Source: Neorhizobium galegae bv. orientalis str. HAMBI 540 (GTDB lineage: Bacteria; Pseudomonadota; Alphaproteobacteria; Rhizobiales; Rhizobiaceae). Taken from it: a stretch of 64,000 nt of DNA. The stretch covers positions 1,612,001-1,676,000 of the forward strand of contig NZ_HG938354.1 in NCBI RefSeq assembly GCF_000731315.1, given 5' to 3'. The notes under the pieces were generated by a model that worked only from the letters and a program-made list of their open reading frames with translations, ran no database searches and was not told the origin of the DNA. How positions within the stretch are numbered: the stretch's first letter is position 1; the number at the start of each line of letters is the position of its first letter. The position numbers were made by a program, and so were the translations under genes. Shown here one piece after another: positions 25,433 through 34,544 of the stretch.

Positions 25433-26656
25433 ATGTTGTGCGAACATATTTCCCCGACCCGCCGTGCCGTTCTGGGCGCTTCCGGCGCGCTCTTCGCCTG
25501 GGCCTTCATGCCCCGCTTCGCCCACGCCGCCGGAGGGCGGGACCCACGGTTCGTGACGATCATCCTGCGCGGTGCGCTGGATGGCCTGACGGCGGTTCCA
25601 CCAATCGGCGATCCGGACTATGAAGCGTTGAGGCAACAGAGCGCCATGCGGATCGATGGCGCCAATCCGGCACTGCCGCTTGACGGCTTCTTCGCCCTGC
25701 ATCCCTCGATGCGCAACTTTCAGCGTCTCTTCCGTGCCGGGCAGGCCGCCGTCGTGCATGCCAGTGCAACCGCTTATAGGGACCGCTCGCATTTCGACGG
25801 GCAGGACGTCCTGGAGTCCGGCTTTCCGTCGCCGGGCCATGTCGAAACCGGCTGGCTCAATAGATTGCTCGAAGGATTGCCGGCGGGCGAAAGGGTGGCG
25901 CCAGGCGCCGCCGAACGCGTGCGGGGGCTCTCGGTCGGAACGACTGCGGCACTCCTCATTCGCGGCAAGGCGCCGGTGCTCGGTTGGGCGCCTTCCATCC
26001 TGAAACCGGCCGATGGCGATCTCGCTCCCCGCCTGGCCGATCTCTACGGGCAGAAGGATCCGGTTCTCGCGCGCCTTCTACAGGAAGGGATCGACACCGG
26101 GAAAATCGCTTCCGGCATCGACATCAAGGCGCGTGGAGGTCCGGGAGACCCGAACGGCATGGAACAGATGGCGAGAGGCGCCGCGCGGCTGATCGCCCAT
26201 CCTGAAGGCCCCCGCGTCGCGGCTCTGGCTTTCGAGGGATGGGATACCCACGCTCAGGAAACCGACCGGTTGGCAAAGTTGCTGACTGGCCTGGACAACG
26301 CCCTTGCCGCGTTCGAGCAGGAGCTCGGCCCGGTCTGGAAGGATACCGCGATCCTGGTCGCGACGGAATTCGGCCGGACGGCCCGCGTCAACGGAACCGA
26401 GGGCACCGACCACGGCACGGGCACGACAGCCTTTCTTGCCGGCGGAGCGATCCGCGGCGGCCGGGTCATCACCGACTGGCCCGGATTGAAGGAAGCGCAG
26501 TTGCGCGACGGCCGCGACCTTGCGCCAACCACCGACATCAGGGCGATTATCAAGGGTGTCGCAACCGATCTGCTCGGCGCGAACGCCAACCATCTCCGCG
26601 ACGTGGTTTTCCCCGGCTCGGAAAGTGTTCAGGCAGTAAAGGGCCTGATCGTGTGA
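25433..26656 (+). CDS. DUF1501 domain-containing protein, Tat-exported
   Basis: A 407-residue protein with an N-terminal twin-arginine signal (TRRAVLGASGALFAWAF, cleavage after AHA). The DUF1501 (sulfatase-like/phosphatase-like fold) core includes FVTIILRGALDGL, HASATAYRDRSHFDGQDVLE and EGTDHGTGTTAFLAGGAIRG. The ATG at 25433 is used, eight bases after GAGG; a TTG at 25427 overlapping the previous stop is less likely. Co-operonic DUF1800-DUF1501 pairs recur in many bacteria but remain uncharacterised. Confidence 0.9.
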   Translation: MLCEHISPTRRAVLGASGALFAWAFMPRFAHAAGGRDPRFVTIILRGALDGLTAVPPIGDPDYEALRQQSAMRIDGANPALPLDGFFALHPSMRNFQRLFRAGQAAVVHASATAYRDRSHFDGQDVLESGFPSPGHVETGWLNRLLEGLPAGERVAPGAAERVRGLSVGTTAALLIRGKAPVLGWAPSILKPADGDLAPRLADLYGQKDPVLARLLQEGIDTGKIASGIDIKARGGPGDPNGMEQMARGAARLIAHPEGPRVAALAFEGWDTHAQETDRLAKLLTGLDNALAAFEQELGPVWKDTAILVATEFGRTARVNGTEGTDHGTGTTAFLAGGAIRGGRVITDWPGLKEAQLRDGRDLAPTTDIRAIIKGVATDLLGANANHLRDVVFPGSESVQAVKGLIV

Positions 26657-26801
26657 AGGCATCTGCATAACTTGGTCCCCCAAATGACACTATGCCGACA
26701 TCCTGGTGAGTTCGGAGCTTTGGGCCGTCTCTGTACCAAGGGCGCCTGGAACAAACCAAGCCGGTGATTGTTGTTGGCCATCCGCAATGGGAGGTCACGA
26801 C

Positions 26802-27203
26802 ATGAAACTTCTGGTCCTAACGGCCGCAGCCGTTCTTTCGCTGTCGGCTAACCTCACGTTAGCGCAGGAGACGCCCAACGCGTCTCCTGGCGCACCACCG
26901 CCGGCCGAGGCGGACCGCTCCCCGAAGGCGCCGCCGGCTGTTACTCGAGAACTTGACGCAGACAGGGATGGAAACGAATGGCGGATGGCTCCCACGGCAG
27001 ACCGTTCGCCGCCACGGGACCGCGGAGCACGGTTCCGCATCGAGAACGGCCGAACCACGATCGACCTGCGTTGTGCCGACGGCGAACCGACGAAGGATTG
27101 CGCGGATCTTCTCCTGCAGGTGCTGGACCGGCTGCAGCGAGGAAACTCCGCGTACGATTCCGACTCTCGCGACTACGGCCGGGACCGCTCACGTGATCGC
27201 TGA
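26802..27203 (+). CDS. Secreted proline/charged-rich hypothetical protein, 133 aa
   Basis: A signal peptide (MKLLVLTAAAVLSLSANLTL, ending AQ) is followed by a Pro-rich linker and a charged domain (ENGRTTIDLRCADGEPTKDC, LLLQVLDRLQRG) with a pair of cysteines, ending in a Asp/Arg-rich tail. Start follows GGGAGGT. Unknown function; resembles small periplasmic proteins common in rhizobia. Confidence 0.75.
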   Translation: MKLLVLTAAAVLSLSANLTLAQETPNASPGAPPPAEADRSPKAPPAVTRELDADRDGNEWRMAPTADRSPPRDRGARFRIENGRTTIDLRCADGEPTKDCADLLLQVLDRLQRGNSAYDSDSRDYGRDRSRDR

Positions 27204-27357
27204 AGCCGGCTAAGATAGCGGATCTCCTCCAGGGCGTTCAGCTTAAGGCGGCGCGGAAGCGACCACAGAGAAGCTGAAGCGCAGATGAATACCGACTTCA
27301 GCAACGGTTCAACGAACTTGCCGCAATCTGTCATCGTGTGCACTCTGGAGGAAACCG

Positions 27358-27651
27358 ATGCGCAGGATTATCTTGGCGGCCAGTCTGGCTGCAGCTTGTC
27401 TGTTCGGAGGCGCGGCAAACGCCATGCCGATTGGGGACATTGTCGTCCCGGCGAAGCCAATTGCCGAAAAGGTCGATTGGGCTTGCGGTCGTGGTTACCA
27501 CATGAACCCATGGGGAGATTGCCGTCCCAACCGCTGGCGCCCACCGCCGCGCTATAGCCATCGGTGGGACCGTCGGGATCGATGGGACGACCGAGGACCG
27601 CCGCGCTGGGAAGGGCGAGGTCACTGGCGCGATCGCCGGGATTGGCGTTGA
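27358..27651 (+). CDS. Small secreted GCG_CRPN-type protein, 97 aa
   Basis: A signal peptide (MRRIILAASLAAACLFGGAA, ending NA) precedes a short conserved block ACGRGYHMNPWGDCRPN, the GCG_CRPN prefix-to-repeats domain known from Hyphomicrobiales, then an Arg/Trp/Asp-rich low-complexity tail (DRRDRWDDRGPP). Ribosome-binding site GGAGG. The two cysteines of the block may pair. Function unknown; the domain is a useful taxonomic pointer to rhizobia-like bacteria. Confidence 0.82.
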   Translation: MRRIILAASLAAACLFGGAANAMPIGDIVVPAKPIAEKVDWACGRGYHMNPWGDCRPNRWRPPPRYSHRWDRRDRWDDRGPPRWEGRGHWRDRRDWR

Positions 27652-27659
27652 AATGAGAA

Positions 27660-27692
27660 AGGCCCTTCTGTTCTGCAGAGGGGCTTTTTTCT
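27660..27692 (+). terminator. Intrinsic terminator
   Basis: Stem GCCCTTCTG / CAGAGGGGC (one G-T pair) with a five-base loop, followed by a run of six Ts, directly after the 27358 gene. Confidence 0.85.
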
Positions 27693-27859
27693 TGGTCACG
27701 CTGGCTGCGAAGACCGGGTTACCTCTCCAGGACCCTACGGCGCGCGCAACGTTCCTCCTCCCCCGCGACAAGTCGAGATTGGCCGCCTTGATTGAATTTT
27801 AGCTACTCCTAACGAACATTTTCGAGTTCGGAACGTTGGGTAGCTAGGAGGAAACGGCC

Positions 27860-28045
27860 ATGAAAAAGGACAGCAATCGACAGGTCAGGATCCCTGGGCC
27901 GCGCGATCACGACGTCGCTGAACACTGCCGGAAGAATGGGATGAGGCCGGAAGACGAGAGGAAGATGCTAAGGCTGCTGGGAAAGCACGCGCCTGTGCAT
28001 GAGATCCATTCGAACTCTCCGCCGCGACCGCCGCGGTTCCGTTAA
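27860..28045 (+). CDS. Small basic hypothetical protein, 61 aa
   Basis: Starts MKKDSNRQVRIPGPRDHDVA with a strong AGGAGG ribosome-binding site. Charged, no hydrophobic segment, with a helical middle (MRPEDERKMLRLLGKH) and a Pro/Arg-rich end. Likely a cytosolic small protein. Unknown function. Confidence 0.6.
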   Translation: MKKDSNRQVRIPGPRDHDVAEHCRKNGMRPEDERKMLRLLGKHAPVHEIHSNSPPRPPRFR

Positions 28046-28070
28046 CGAGCGGCAATAGCGTTTCCGACGG

Positions 28071-29756
28071 CTACAGCCCCAGTCCCGCCGGGCGCGTCCG
28101 ATGCACCCCCTTTGGAACGAAAGCGAGTTTTTCGGCGATGCCCAATAGATCTGCAGCAACGTGCAGAGTTGAAAGCCACATCTCGGTACCCTGCAGGCTT
28201 CCTGCCTGGCCGTCGGCGAAGGCAAAACCTCGTTTTGGCTGCCACCGGTCCGGCGAATGCAGGATGATGTCTTCGGCTATGGTTTCCGCATGGCGGCGCA
28301 TGAAATCCGTCTGCTTGAGGCACAGCCAAAGCGGATGGACCGTGTCGAGCAGATTGCAGGCCGTATAGGTTGGGCCGGAAAAACCACCATTGTTTCGATA
28401 ATGCAAAATGACGGAACTGATCGCAGCTTCGGGAAAAGGAACAGGGATGCCGAACTGGGCATGGGCTCCACGGGTGAGGCGATAAAAGCCGTTTACCGGT
28501 TGCAGCAGTCCCTGTTCTGCGGTCGGGTTCCCCCATAGCCCGGTCGAACGATCGGCATGGGTCGTCAGCCAGCCAAAGAGGAGTTCTCTCCCCCTGCCGC
28601 TCCTGAAATACCGCGCGTTGAAATAGAGCGCAGTGGCGATCGCATCCACCCGGTCGCCGCACCACCATGCCCGGGTGCTCCAGGGCAAGGCCTCCAGCCA
28701 GTCGCAAAGCGCGACGGCGTCCATTTCGACGCCGGAGATCGGGTGAGACGGATGGGCACCGAGTATCTCCAGCGCATAACCGACCGCCAGCACGTTATAG
28801 AGAGCCGGGGAATCGTCGCGGATGTTCTTCGCAGGATCAGGGGACCGAAACGGATCGGGGAAAAAGCCGGTCGCGGGGTCCTGCAGCGCCTGCAGACGAT
28901 CGATGATCGCCTTCGCCTCATTCCCGCAAGGCTGTTCTCCAAAACCGGCGGCGATCTCGATTGCATCGCATTCATGCCTGACGCTCATGCGCGCCATGCC
29001 GTCGGCATCCGCCGACAGATAACCGTCGGGCGTCAGATGCCGTTCCCGCACATCCCGCCACTCGGCTTCCGCCACCTTGCTGATCCGCAGCAGCGCTTGC
29101 TCCACCTCCGACCGGCGCGACTTTCCAGCGGCTGCCGTTTCCCCGCGACGGCGCACGACTTTGGCCGGCACTCCCGCTGCGATCGCCAGATCTGGAATGT
29201 CCTTGGTTACAACGGCCCCTGCCGCGATAACGGCACCCATCCCGATCGTCACGCCGTCCAGAATGACCGCATTGGCACCGATCCACACATCATCGCCGAT
29301 CGTGATGCCGAGTGTCTCGTGAGGCTGATCGTTGATCGGTATGTTCGGATCGTCGAAGCCGTGATTGAAGCCGACGATCGACACCAGCGACGCAATACGC
29401 ACGCCGTTTCCGCACCGGACCTTTCCGGAGATGCATGCGTAGGGGTTGACCGAACAATTGGAGCCGATTTCCACGTCTCCACGCACGAGCGCGTGCCCGG
29501 CAATCCAGGAACGATCGCCGAGGATCAGAGACGATGTGAAAATGCGGGCGTCGCTTGCGATGTAAGCGCTGTCTGCGATCTGCGCCCCGGCGGACCGCGT
29601 CAGTTTTTCCTTCAGCCGCTTTTGGAGATCGCCTTGGATATCCGCGGGCCTGCGCTCCCAGGTGAGGAATTGCAGCCTGGCTTGCCGATCCATCTCGGAT
29701 TCGGAAACGTCTTGATGTGTCCGCATTTCGTCACTCGTTTGCACGCCGGCGTCCAT
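28071..29756 (-). CDS. Hexapeptide-repeat acetyltransferase fused to a predicted alpha/alpha-barrel domain (561 aa)
   Basis: Two-domain protein. Residues about 58-203 form a left-handed beta-helix sugar O-acetyltransferase of the LacA/NodL/WbbJ class: hexapeptide repeats ([40 protein letters not shown]) and the catalytic-type His132 in GFNHGFDDP. Residues about 230-561 are a helical, aromatic-rich domain with repeated hairpin-like segments ([53 protein letters not shown]) reminiscent of a six-hairpin toroid as in cyclases and glycosidases. The fusion suggests modification of a saccharide. The start at 29756 has a weak ribosome-binding site; ATGs at 29726 and 29692 are alternatives. Divergent from the GntR gene. 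Confidence 0.8.
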   Translation of the reverse strand: MDAGVQTSDEMRTHQDVSESEMDRQARLQFLTWERRPADIQGDLQKRLKEKLTRSAGAQIADSAYIASDARIFTSSLILGDRSWIAGHALVRGDVEIGSNCSVNPYACISGKVRCGNGVRIASLVSIVGFNHGFDDPNIPINDQPHETLGITIGDDVWIGANAVILDGVTIGMGAVIAAGAVVTKDIPDLAIAAGVPAKVVRRRGETAAAGKSRRSEVEQALLRISKVAEAEWRDVRERHLTPDGYLSADADGMARMSVRHECDAIEIAAGFGEQPCGNEAKAIIDRLQALQDPATGFFPDPFRSPDPAKNIRDDSPALYNVLAVGYALEILGAHPSHPISGVEMDAVALCDWLEALPWSTRAWWCGDRVDAIATALYFNARYFRSGRGRELLFGWLTTHADRSTGLWGNPTAEQGLLQPVNGFYRLTRGAHAQFGIPVPFPEAAISSVILHYRNNGGFSGPTYTACNLLDTVHPLWLCLKQTDFMRRHAETIAEDIILHSPDRWQPKRGFAFADGQAGSLQGTEMWLSTLHVAADLLGIAEKLAFVPKGVHRTRPAGLGL

Positions 29757-29945
29757 GCTCGAAAAAATGCCGACAGGTCGGAATTCAATGGGCCGATGTC
29801 ATCATACCAATTTTCGACATTCGCCGAATTGACGAAATACAGCAGACGAATTTAAGCGTCCAGCTTTTGTTTCGACCTCCGCCGGCGCTTCTCAATGCCT
29901 CTCAAGCCAGATGGAATTCAATCTCGCATTGATATGAGGCTGAAT

Positions 29946-29964
29946 TTGTCATACACGTGTGATG
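29946..29964. promoter_or_regulatory. Candidate GntR/FadR-type operator upstream of the regulator gene
   Basis: TTGTCATACACGTGTGATG lies 44-62 bases before the regulator start and contains the partly palindromic ACACGTGT core plus a TNGTNNNAC-like half common in FadR-subfamily sites. A related TATCATACGTAT occurs at 33412-33423 in the divergent promoter of the lyase/importer genes. Suggestive only. Confidence 0.3.
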
Positions 29965-30007
29965 AATACGGCGCAAACGCGTCGCGTCGTTGCAGCGGGG
30001 ATTGAGC

Positions 30008-30745
30008 GTGACAACCCAGATCAAGGATCGGAACAAGGGACCGGGGTCGCTGGTGTCACGGGTCGGGGAAAGTCTTCGGACCGCAATTGCCAGCGGTCAA
30101 TATTCGCCCGGCGACAAACTCCCGAGCGAAGTCGAACTGACGGAAACCCACGGCGTAAGCCGTACGGTGGTCCGGGAAGCGGTCGCGGCTCTGCGATCGG
30201 ACGGGCTTGTCGAAGTGCGCCAAGGCGCGGGAATTTACGTGCTCAGCCAGGAGATCCCCGCCCCTTTCGGCCGAAAAATCGACCGGGCGCGCGTATCGTC
30301 CGATCTGGAGGTGCTCGAGGTGCGGGCTCCGCTGGAGATAGAAGCGGCCGGCCTGGCGGCGATGCGCCGGTCGCCGGCGCAGGAAGAGGCAATTTTCGAT
30401 TGTCATCGGTATATTCTGCAATGCATCGAGCAGAACGAATCCATCCGTGAGGCGGATCTTGCGCTGCATTTCGCCATCGCCGACGCCACGAACAACCCGC
30501 TGTTCCGGCAGCATCTGGAATTTCACGGCACCGCGGCTATTCCGCAATCGCGGGCGACGCCCGGCGAACGATCCGGCGAACAGACCGCCTACCGCCGCAT
30601 GATCCATACGGAACATGAAGCGATCGTCGTGGCGATCTCGGATCGCAACGAGGAGGCGGCGCGCAACGCCATGCGCGACCACCTGAGAGGAAGCCAGATC
30701 CGCTACCGGGATGTGCTGAGGGATTTCAAAGCGTTTTCAAGCTGA
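30008..30745 (+). CDS. GntR-family (FadR subfamily) transcriptional regulator
   Basis: Winged-helix N-terminus (ESLRTAIASGQYSPGDKLPS, GVSRTVVREAVAALRSDGLV, VRQGAGIYVLS) and an all-helical FCD effector domain (VRAPLEIEAAGLAAMRRS, LHFAIADATNNPLFRQHLEF, TEHEAIVVAISDRNEEAARN). The start is taken as GTG at 30008 with GGGG upstream; a TTG at 29990 would add six residues. FadR-type regulators often sense sugar acids or their catabolites, which fits control of the uronate locus that follows (inference). Confidence 0.92.
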   Translation: MTTQIKDRNKGPGSLVSRVGESLRTAIASGQYSPGDKLPSEVELTETHGVSRTVVREAVAALRSDGLVEVRQGAGIYVLSQEIPAPFGRKIDRARVSSDLEVLEVRAPLEIEAAGLAAMRRSPAQEEAIFDCHRYILQCIEQNESIREADLALHFAIADATNNPLFRQHLEFHGTAAIPQSRATPGERSGEQTAYRRMIHTEHEAIVVAISDRNEEAARNAMRDHLRGSQIRYRDVLRDFKAFSS

Positions 30746-30787
30746 TGCTGCAGCAGGTCGGCCGCATGGCCGGCCCGGCTTTCGGCC

Positions 30788-31576
30788 CTAATCCGCCTCG
30801 CGTCCCCAGACTTCGATCTGGGTCAGCGCCGGAAAGGGCGAGGGGTCGTCGGCCTTGATCAGGCTGTGCAATCTGATCCATTCCACGGTCTGCTCCCTCA
30901 CCGGGAAACACTGAGCCACACCCGATTTGATCAGCGAGAAACATGCGGTCTCGGCGTTGGAAAAGGTGACGCTGGCTTTTTCCCACCAGGCGTCATGCGG
31001 AAAGTCCGCTCGCAGATAGAGGACGATTTCGTCGATTTTCACCGGCCGGCCGAAATCGAGCGTCAGCGTGGCGTCGGGATCGCGATTGATCCCCCAGCTC
31101 GTGTAGGGCCAGAAGCCATGATCGTCGTTCGCCTTTTCGCCGTCGATGGCGTTGCGCGCGGCGAAGACCGCCTCCCCGCGCGTCTCCACATTCGCCCTGG
31201 CATGCGGAAAGATGGAGGCGTTGGCGTGATCATCCCATGGATTGAACGCCAGGTTGCGGCGTGCCCCGATTTCGTCCGGCCGCGCCTTGCGCACGCATAA
31301 TCTATGGATCTTGCCGTCGAAGGCCCGCGGAGAATAGGGAACGCGCTTGGAACCAAAGGGGACCCCGAGCGCATAGGTCGGCCCCTTCATATAGACGATC
31401 GCGGGCGTCATCGCGTCGTCGAGCGCGAGCACGAGATACCCCGGCGCGGACGCTTCGACGACGACCTGATCGCCTTCGTTGTAGCTGTCGCGATAAACGA
31501 GATATGCTTCTTCCGTGCCCGTTGCCCTGGCGCGAACCTCGCCCGCCACATCTACGACTTTCAGTGTCAGTTCCAT
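30788..31576 (-). CDS. Galactose-binding-like domain protein, cytoplasmic (262 aa)
   Basis: Two beta-rich parts: an N-terminal domain (residues about 1-100) and a C-terminal discoidin/galactose-binding-like sandwich (NLAFNPWDDHANASIFPHAR, GFWPYTSWGINRDPDATLTL, DFGRPVKIDEIVLYLRADFP). No signal peptide. Start at 31576 is supported by GAGGAGG. It is the second gene after the heparinase-type lyase (11-base gap), so a role as a saccharide-binding helper or small enzyme of the same pathway is likely but unproven. Confidence 0.72.
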   Translation of the reverse strand: MELTLKVVDVAGEVRARATGTEEAYLVYRDSYNEGDQVVVEASAPGYLVLALDDAMTPAIVYMKGPTYALGVPFGSKRVPYSPRAFDGKIHRLCVRKARPDEIGARRNLAFNPWDDHANASIFPHARANVETRGEAVFAARNAIDGEKANDDHGFWPYTSWGINRDPDATLTLDFGRPVKIDEIVLYLRADFPHDAWWEKASVTFSNAETACFSLIKSGVAQCFPVREQTVEWIRLHSLIKADDPSPFPALTQIEVWGREAD

Positions 31577-31587
31577 GCTCGTCCTCC

Positions 31588-33369
31588 TCAGACGATCCGC
31601 AGTTTCAGGCAGGTCCCGGCAAAGGGGATGCGCAGTCGATAAATTCTTGGGGGCCAGGAGATGCGCAGGCGGGCATCGTCGATATCGATCGCGTCGACCT
31701 CGATCTCGCCGGCTCCCTCGAGGTCGATGTGGCCGAGACCGTCGAAACGAACGGTGCCGTCGATGCTCGGCTCGACGCAGGTCATCAGCGAAAGCACCGC
31801 CGGCAGGCCGCCCTCGTGGATATCCACGACCTCGATCTCCTGCCCGCGCCGAAGCGTGACGGTTCGCCGATAGGATCGCACGTGTGCCTCGACCGGATAG
31901 GCGGGCGCCATGTCCAGCGATATCTGCCCCCATTTTTCGGTGAATTCCGTGTGAACATCGCGGGCCGCGAAATCCGCGCCATGTGCTTGGCCGACACCAC
32001 CGAAAGTCGGCAGGTTGTGAAAGCCGGACTGCATGGTCCAGATATCGTACCGCTCGGACGAGAAGGTTTTGGCGGTGTAGGTTTCGACCCCGACGTCGAT
32101 CAGGAACGGCTTGCCGTCCTTATAGACCGTCAGGCTGCCGACGTCGTTGTGGTTGTGGCTTTCCCCGTTATTGCCGCCTTTGACGGCGAGCGCAAAATGG
32201 TCGTCGCGGGCAACGAACAGGCCAATGCCCGGATAGAACACATCGCCTGCCGGCTCCGGCTCTCCGCCGGTTGCCGGCGTTACCAGCAGCTCCTGAACGC
32301 GGTACCAGAGGTTCCACTCCTCCGGCAGATGTTTGTGATCCGACGACAGCCGATCGCGGGCGGCGAATGCCGCCAAGACATCAGACCCGACGGCCCTGCC
32401 GAACAAATATTCGCGCGCCGTGCAGGGTTCTATGACCGCGGCGGAATCGGAAAAATTGAAATAATTGCGGCCGGCGACATGCATGTTGACGATATATTCC
32501 GCCATGTTGCGGATTTTTGGAGCCTTCCAGAGCGACGTCATCGAAGCCGGCGCCACCGTGTCGAGGATGGCCATCGCTCCGGCCATGCAGAGCGCCGCAT
32601 GGCGATAATAGACCACGCCCTCCTCGCAGGCCCCGTCCTCCGCGTAATCCTTGATGAAGGCATCCAGGCTGGAAAGGGCCTTCCCGACGATCTGCCGCCG
32701 CAGGTCCTGTTCCGTATTCAGGGCAAAGGCCGAAAGCAGGACGTTCTGCGTTATCCAGGCCGTCCAGTTGTTCATTCGTTCGGCGCCGTTGCCCATCCAC
32801 CAGAAAGGCCGGTCGAGATAGGGCGACAATATGCGCACCCGGACCTCCCGCTCGATCCGGGCGACGATCTGCGGGCTGACCTCGTCGAGCCGATCTTTCA
32901 TAAGAGCCGCCACGGTTGCCAGCAGGGCACCCGTCTCCGCAGCAAACAGATCGATAACCGGCTGCTCTGCATCCGGCAGTGAAAACCGCTGCCCACCTCG
33001 TTCGTAGGCGTTGTGAGCCGGAAGCTGCCAGCCGCTTTCCTCACAGATCAGGAAGACACCGTCGATGATCGCATCGATGAAACGCCCCCTGGCCTCGAGC
33101 AGCTCGGCGAGAACCAGGTCGTTCAACATCCGCCGCCGCGAAAAATACAGCGCTTCAAAGCGCGAGCGGTTGCCGTTCAGCGAATATTCGCGATAGTCAG
33201 AAGCCTTGATGACCGACCACGGCCGGCCGAGCGCCGTCTCCGCATCCCGGATGACTGCGGAACGCATATCATCTGATACGGCATCCCAAGCGGCCCGTTC
33301 GCCGATCGGCGCGCCGGGCATGAAGTCCGCCAAAACCGGCGGCAACGACCCGGCGATCTCGCTGAACAT
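31588..33369 (-). CDS. Heparinase II/III-family polysaccharide lyase (oligouronide lyase), cytoplasmic
   Basis: A 593-residue protein with an alpha/alpha-toroid N-terminal part and a beta-sandwich C-terminal part. The diagnostic heparinase II/III segment GGNNGESHNHNDVGSLTVYK, followed by FLIDVGVETYT, is near residues 398-428. These enzymes beta-eliminate uronic-acid-containing chains such as alginate, heparin-like or other glycuronans. No signal peptide, so it is a cytoplasmic exo/oligo-lyase. Start at 33369 uses GGAGG at 8-12 bases; 14 extra in-frame residues upstream are unlikely. Its unsaturated products are the expected substrates of the GH88 enzyme at 35386. PL family number not assigned. 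Confidence 0.87.
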   Translation of the reverse strand: MFSEIAGSLPPVLADFMPGAPIGERAAWDAVSDDMRSAVIRDAETALGRPWSVIKASDYREYSLNGNRSRFEALYFSRRRMLNDLVLAELLEARGRFIDAIIDGVFLICEESGWQLPAHNAYERGGQRFSLPDAEQPVIDLFAAETGALLATVAALMKDRLDEVSPQIVARIEREVRVRILSPYLDRPFWWMGNGAERMNNWTAWITQNVLLSAFALNTEQDLRRQIVGKALSSLDAFIKDYAEDGACEEGVVYYRHAALCMAGAMAILDTVAPASMTSLWKAPKIRNMAEYIVNMHVAGRNYFNFSDSAAVIEPCTAREYLFGRAVGSDVLAAFAARDRLSSDHKHLPEEWNLWYRVQELLVTPATGGEPEPAGDVFYPGIGLFVARDDHFALAVKGGNNGESHNHNDVGSLTVYKDGKPFLIDVGVETYTAKTFSSERYDIWTMQSGFHNLPTFGGVGQAHGADFAARDVHTEFTEKWGQISLDMAPAYPVEAHVRSYRRTVTLRRGQEIEVVDIHEGGLPAVLSLMTCVEPSIDGTVRFDGLGHIDLEGAGEIEVDAIDIDDARLRISWPPRIYRLRIPFAGTCLKLRIV

Positions 33370-33468
33370 CAACTTTCCTCCATGCGACCGATAAACGACC
33401 TCTTTCGCCACCTATCATACGTATTTTAAGATGACTACAGAATTCATATGATTTATCCATAAATTTGT

Positions 33469-33495
33469 TTGACCAATGGGAGAGATGTGCTATCC
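33469..33495 (+). promoter_or_regulatory. Predicted sigma-70 promoter for the importer operon
   Basis: TTGACC (-35) and CTATCC (-10) separated by 15 bases (TTTGAC-N17-style rhizobial spacing when counted from the C of TTGAC), about 95 bases before the permease GTG start. The spacer is slightly short and the -10 is imperfect. Confidence 0.4.
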
Positions 33496-33590
33496 CCTCG
33501 GTAGGGAGGCGGCACGCTCGTGACACGATGGCGAGCCGTGGATAGCCCTTGGGCGTCGATCGGAGCATCCTGGTTCGAGGAGGGATAAAA

Positions 33591-34541
33591 GTGTCCATAT
33601 CGAATTCGACCATCGCCGCAGGTGATGCGCCGGCAGCGTCCCGGCGGTCGAGCAAGGTGTTGTCGCGCCGCCGGCGCAAGATCCAGAGCGCGCTGGTCGC
33701 CTACTCCTTCATCGCCCCGAATTTCCTCGGTTTTGCCGTCTTCACGCTCGGGCCGATCCTGTTCGCCTTCGTGCTGGCATTCATGCATTGGGACGGCTCG
33801 AATGCGATCACCTTCGCCGGCCTCGACAATTTCTGGCGGCTGTTCGAAGACAAGGTCTTCATTGCCGCATTCTGGAACACGATCATCTATACGGTCGTGT
33901 CGGTTCCCGCGACGCTCGCCTGCGCGCTCGGCCTGGCGATCCTGCTGAACCAGAAGATCTTCGGGCGCGACTTCTTCCGCACGGCGATGTTCTTTCCCTA
34001 CGTCGCTTCGCTCGTGGCCGTCGCCGTGGTCTGGAACATGATCTTCAACCCAGAAATGGGGCCGGTGAACATGATCCTCTATACGCTTGGCCTGGACCCC
34101 AAGGACATGCCGGGATGGGCAGCCGACCGGCATTGGGCGATGGTGACGGTCATCCTCTTCGGCGTCTGGAAGAGCATGGGTTATTACATGGTCATCTATC
34201 TCGCCGGGCTGCAGGGCATCAATTCCGAGCTTTACGAGGCGGCCGATCTCGATGGCGCCAGTTCGTGGCAGAAATTTCTCTATGTCACCGTGCCGCAGCT
34301 CGGGCCGACGACCTTCTTCGTCACGGTCATGCTGACCATCCAGTCGTTCAAGGTCTTCGATCAGATCTACATGATCACCCAGGGCGGGCCTGGCACCTCG
34401 ACGCTGGTCCTCGTTTATCACATCTACAACGAAGCCTTCATTTCCTGGGACCTCGGTTACTCCAGCATGATTGCGCTCGTTCTTTTCTTTCTCGTACTGG
34501 CGGTCACGGTCGTCCAGTTCCGCCGACAGAGGGAGGATTGA
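33591..34541 (+). CDS. CUT1 sugar ABC transporter permease (MalF/UgpA-like)
   Basis: First gene of the plus-strand oligosaccharide locus. Start is the GTG at 33591, preceded by GAGGAGGG; the in-frame ATG at 33549 overlaps upstream non-coding sequence. A basic N-terminus is followed by six helices, first ALVAYSFIAPNFLGFAVFTL, with the EAA loop YEAADLDGASSWQKFLYVTV and the family-typical TQGGPGTSTLVLVYHIYNEA. 316 residues. It is divergent from the lyase gene and three bases ahead of the partner permease. Confidence 0.94.
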   Translation: MSISNSTIAAGDAPAASRRSSKVLSRRRRKIQSALVAYSFIAPNFLGFAVFTLGPILFAFVLAFMHWDGSNAITFAGLDNFWRLFEDKVFIAAFWNTIIYTVVSVPATLACALGLAILLNQKIFGRDFFRTAMFFPYVASLVAVAVVWNMIFNPEMGPVNMILYTLGLDPKDMPGWAADRHWAMVTVILFGVWKSMGYYMVIYLAGLQGINSELYEAADLDGASSWQKFLYVTVPQLGPTTFFVTVMLTIQSFKVFDQIYMITQGGPGTSTLVLVYHIYNEAFISWDLGYSSMIALVLFFLVLAVTVVQFRRQRED

Positions 34542-34544
34542 TCC

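Noticed and set aside
28557..29855. Plus-strand open frame of about 430 codons opposite the acetyltransferase fusion
   Set aside because: Low-quality His/Arg/Asp-rich composition and no ribosome-binding site; hexapeptide repeats on the other strand are decisive.
31261..32982. Plus-strand open frame of about 570 codons opposite the heparinase-type gene
   Set aside because: No domain; the minus-strand lyase has the HNHND motif and a strong ribosome-binding site.
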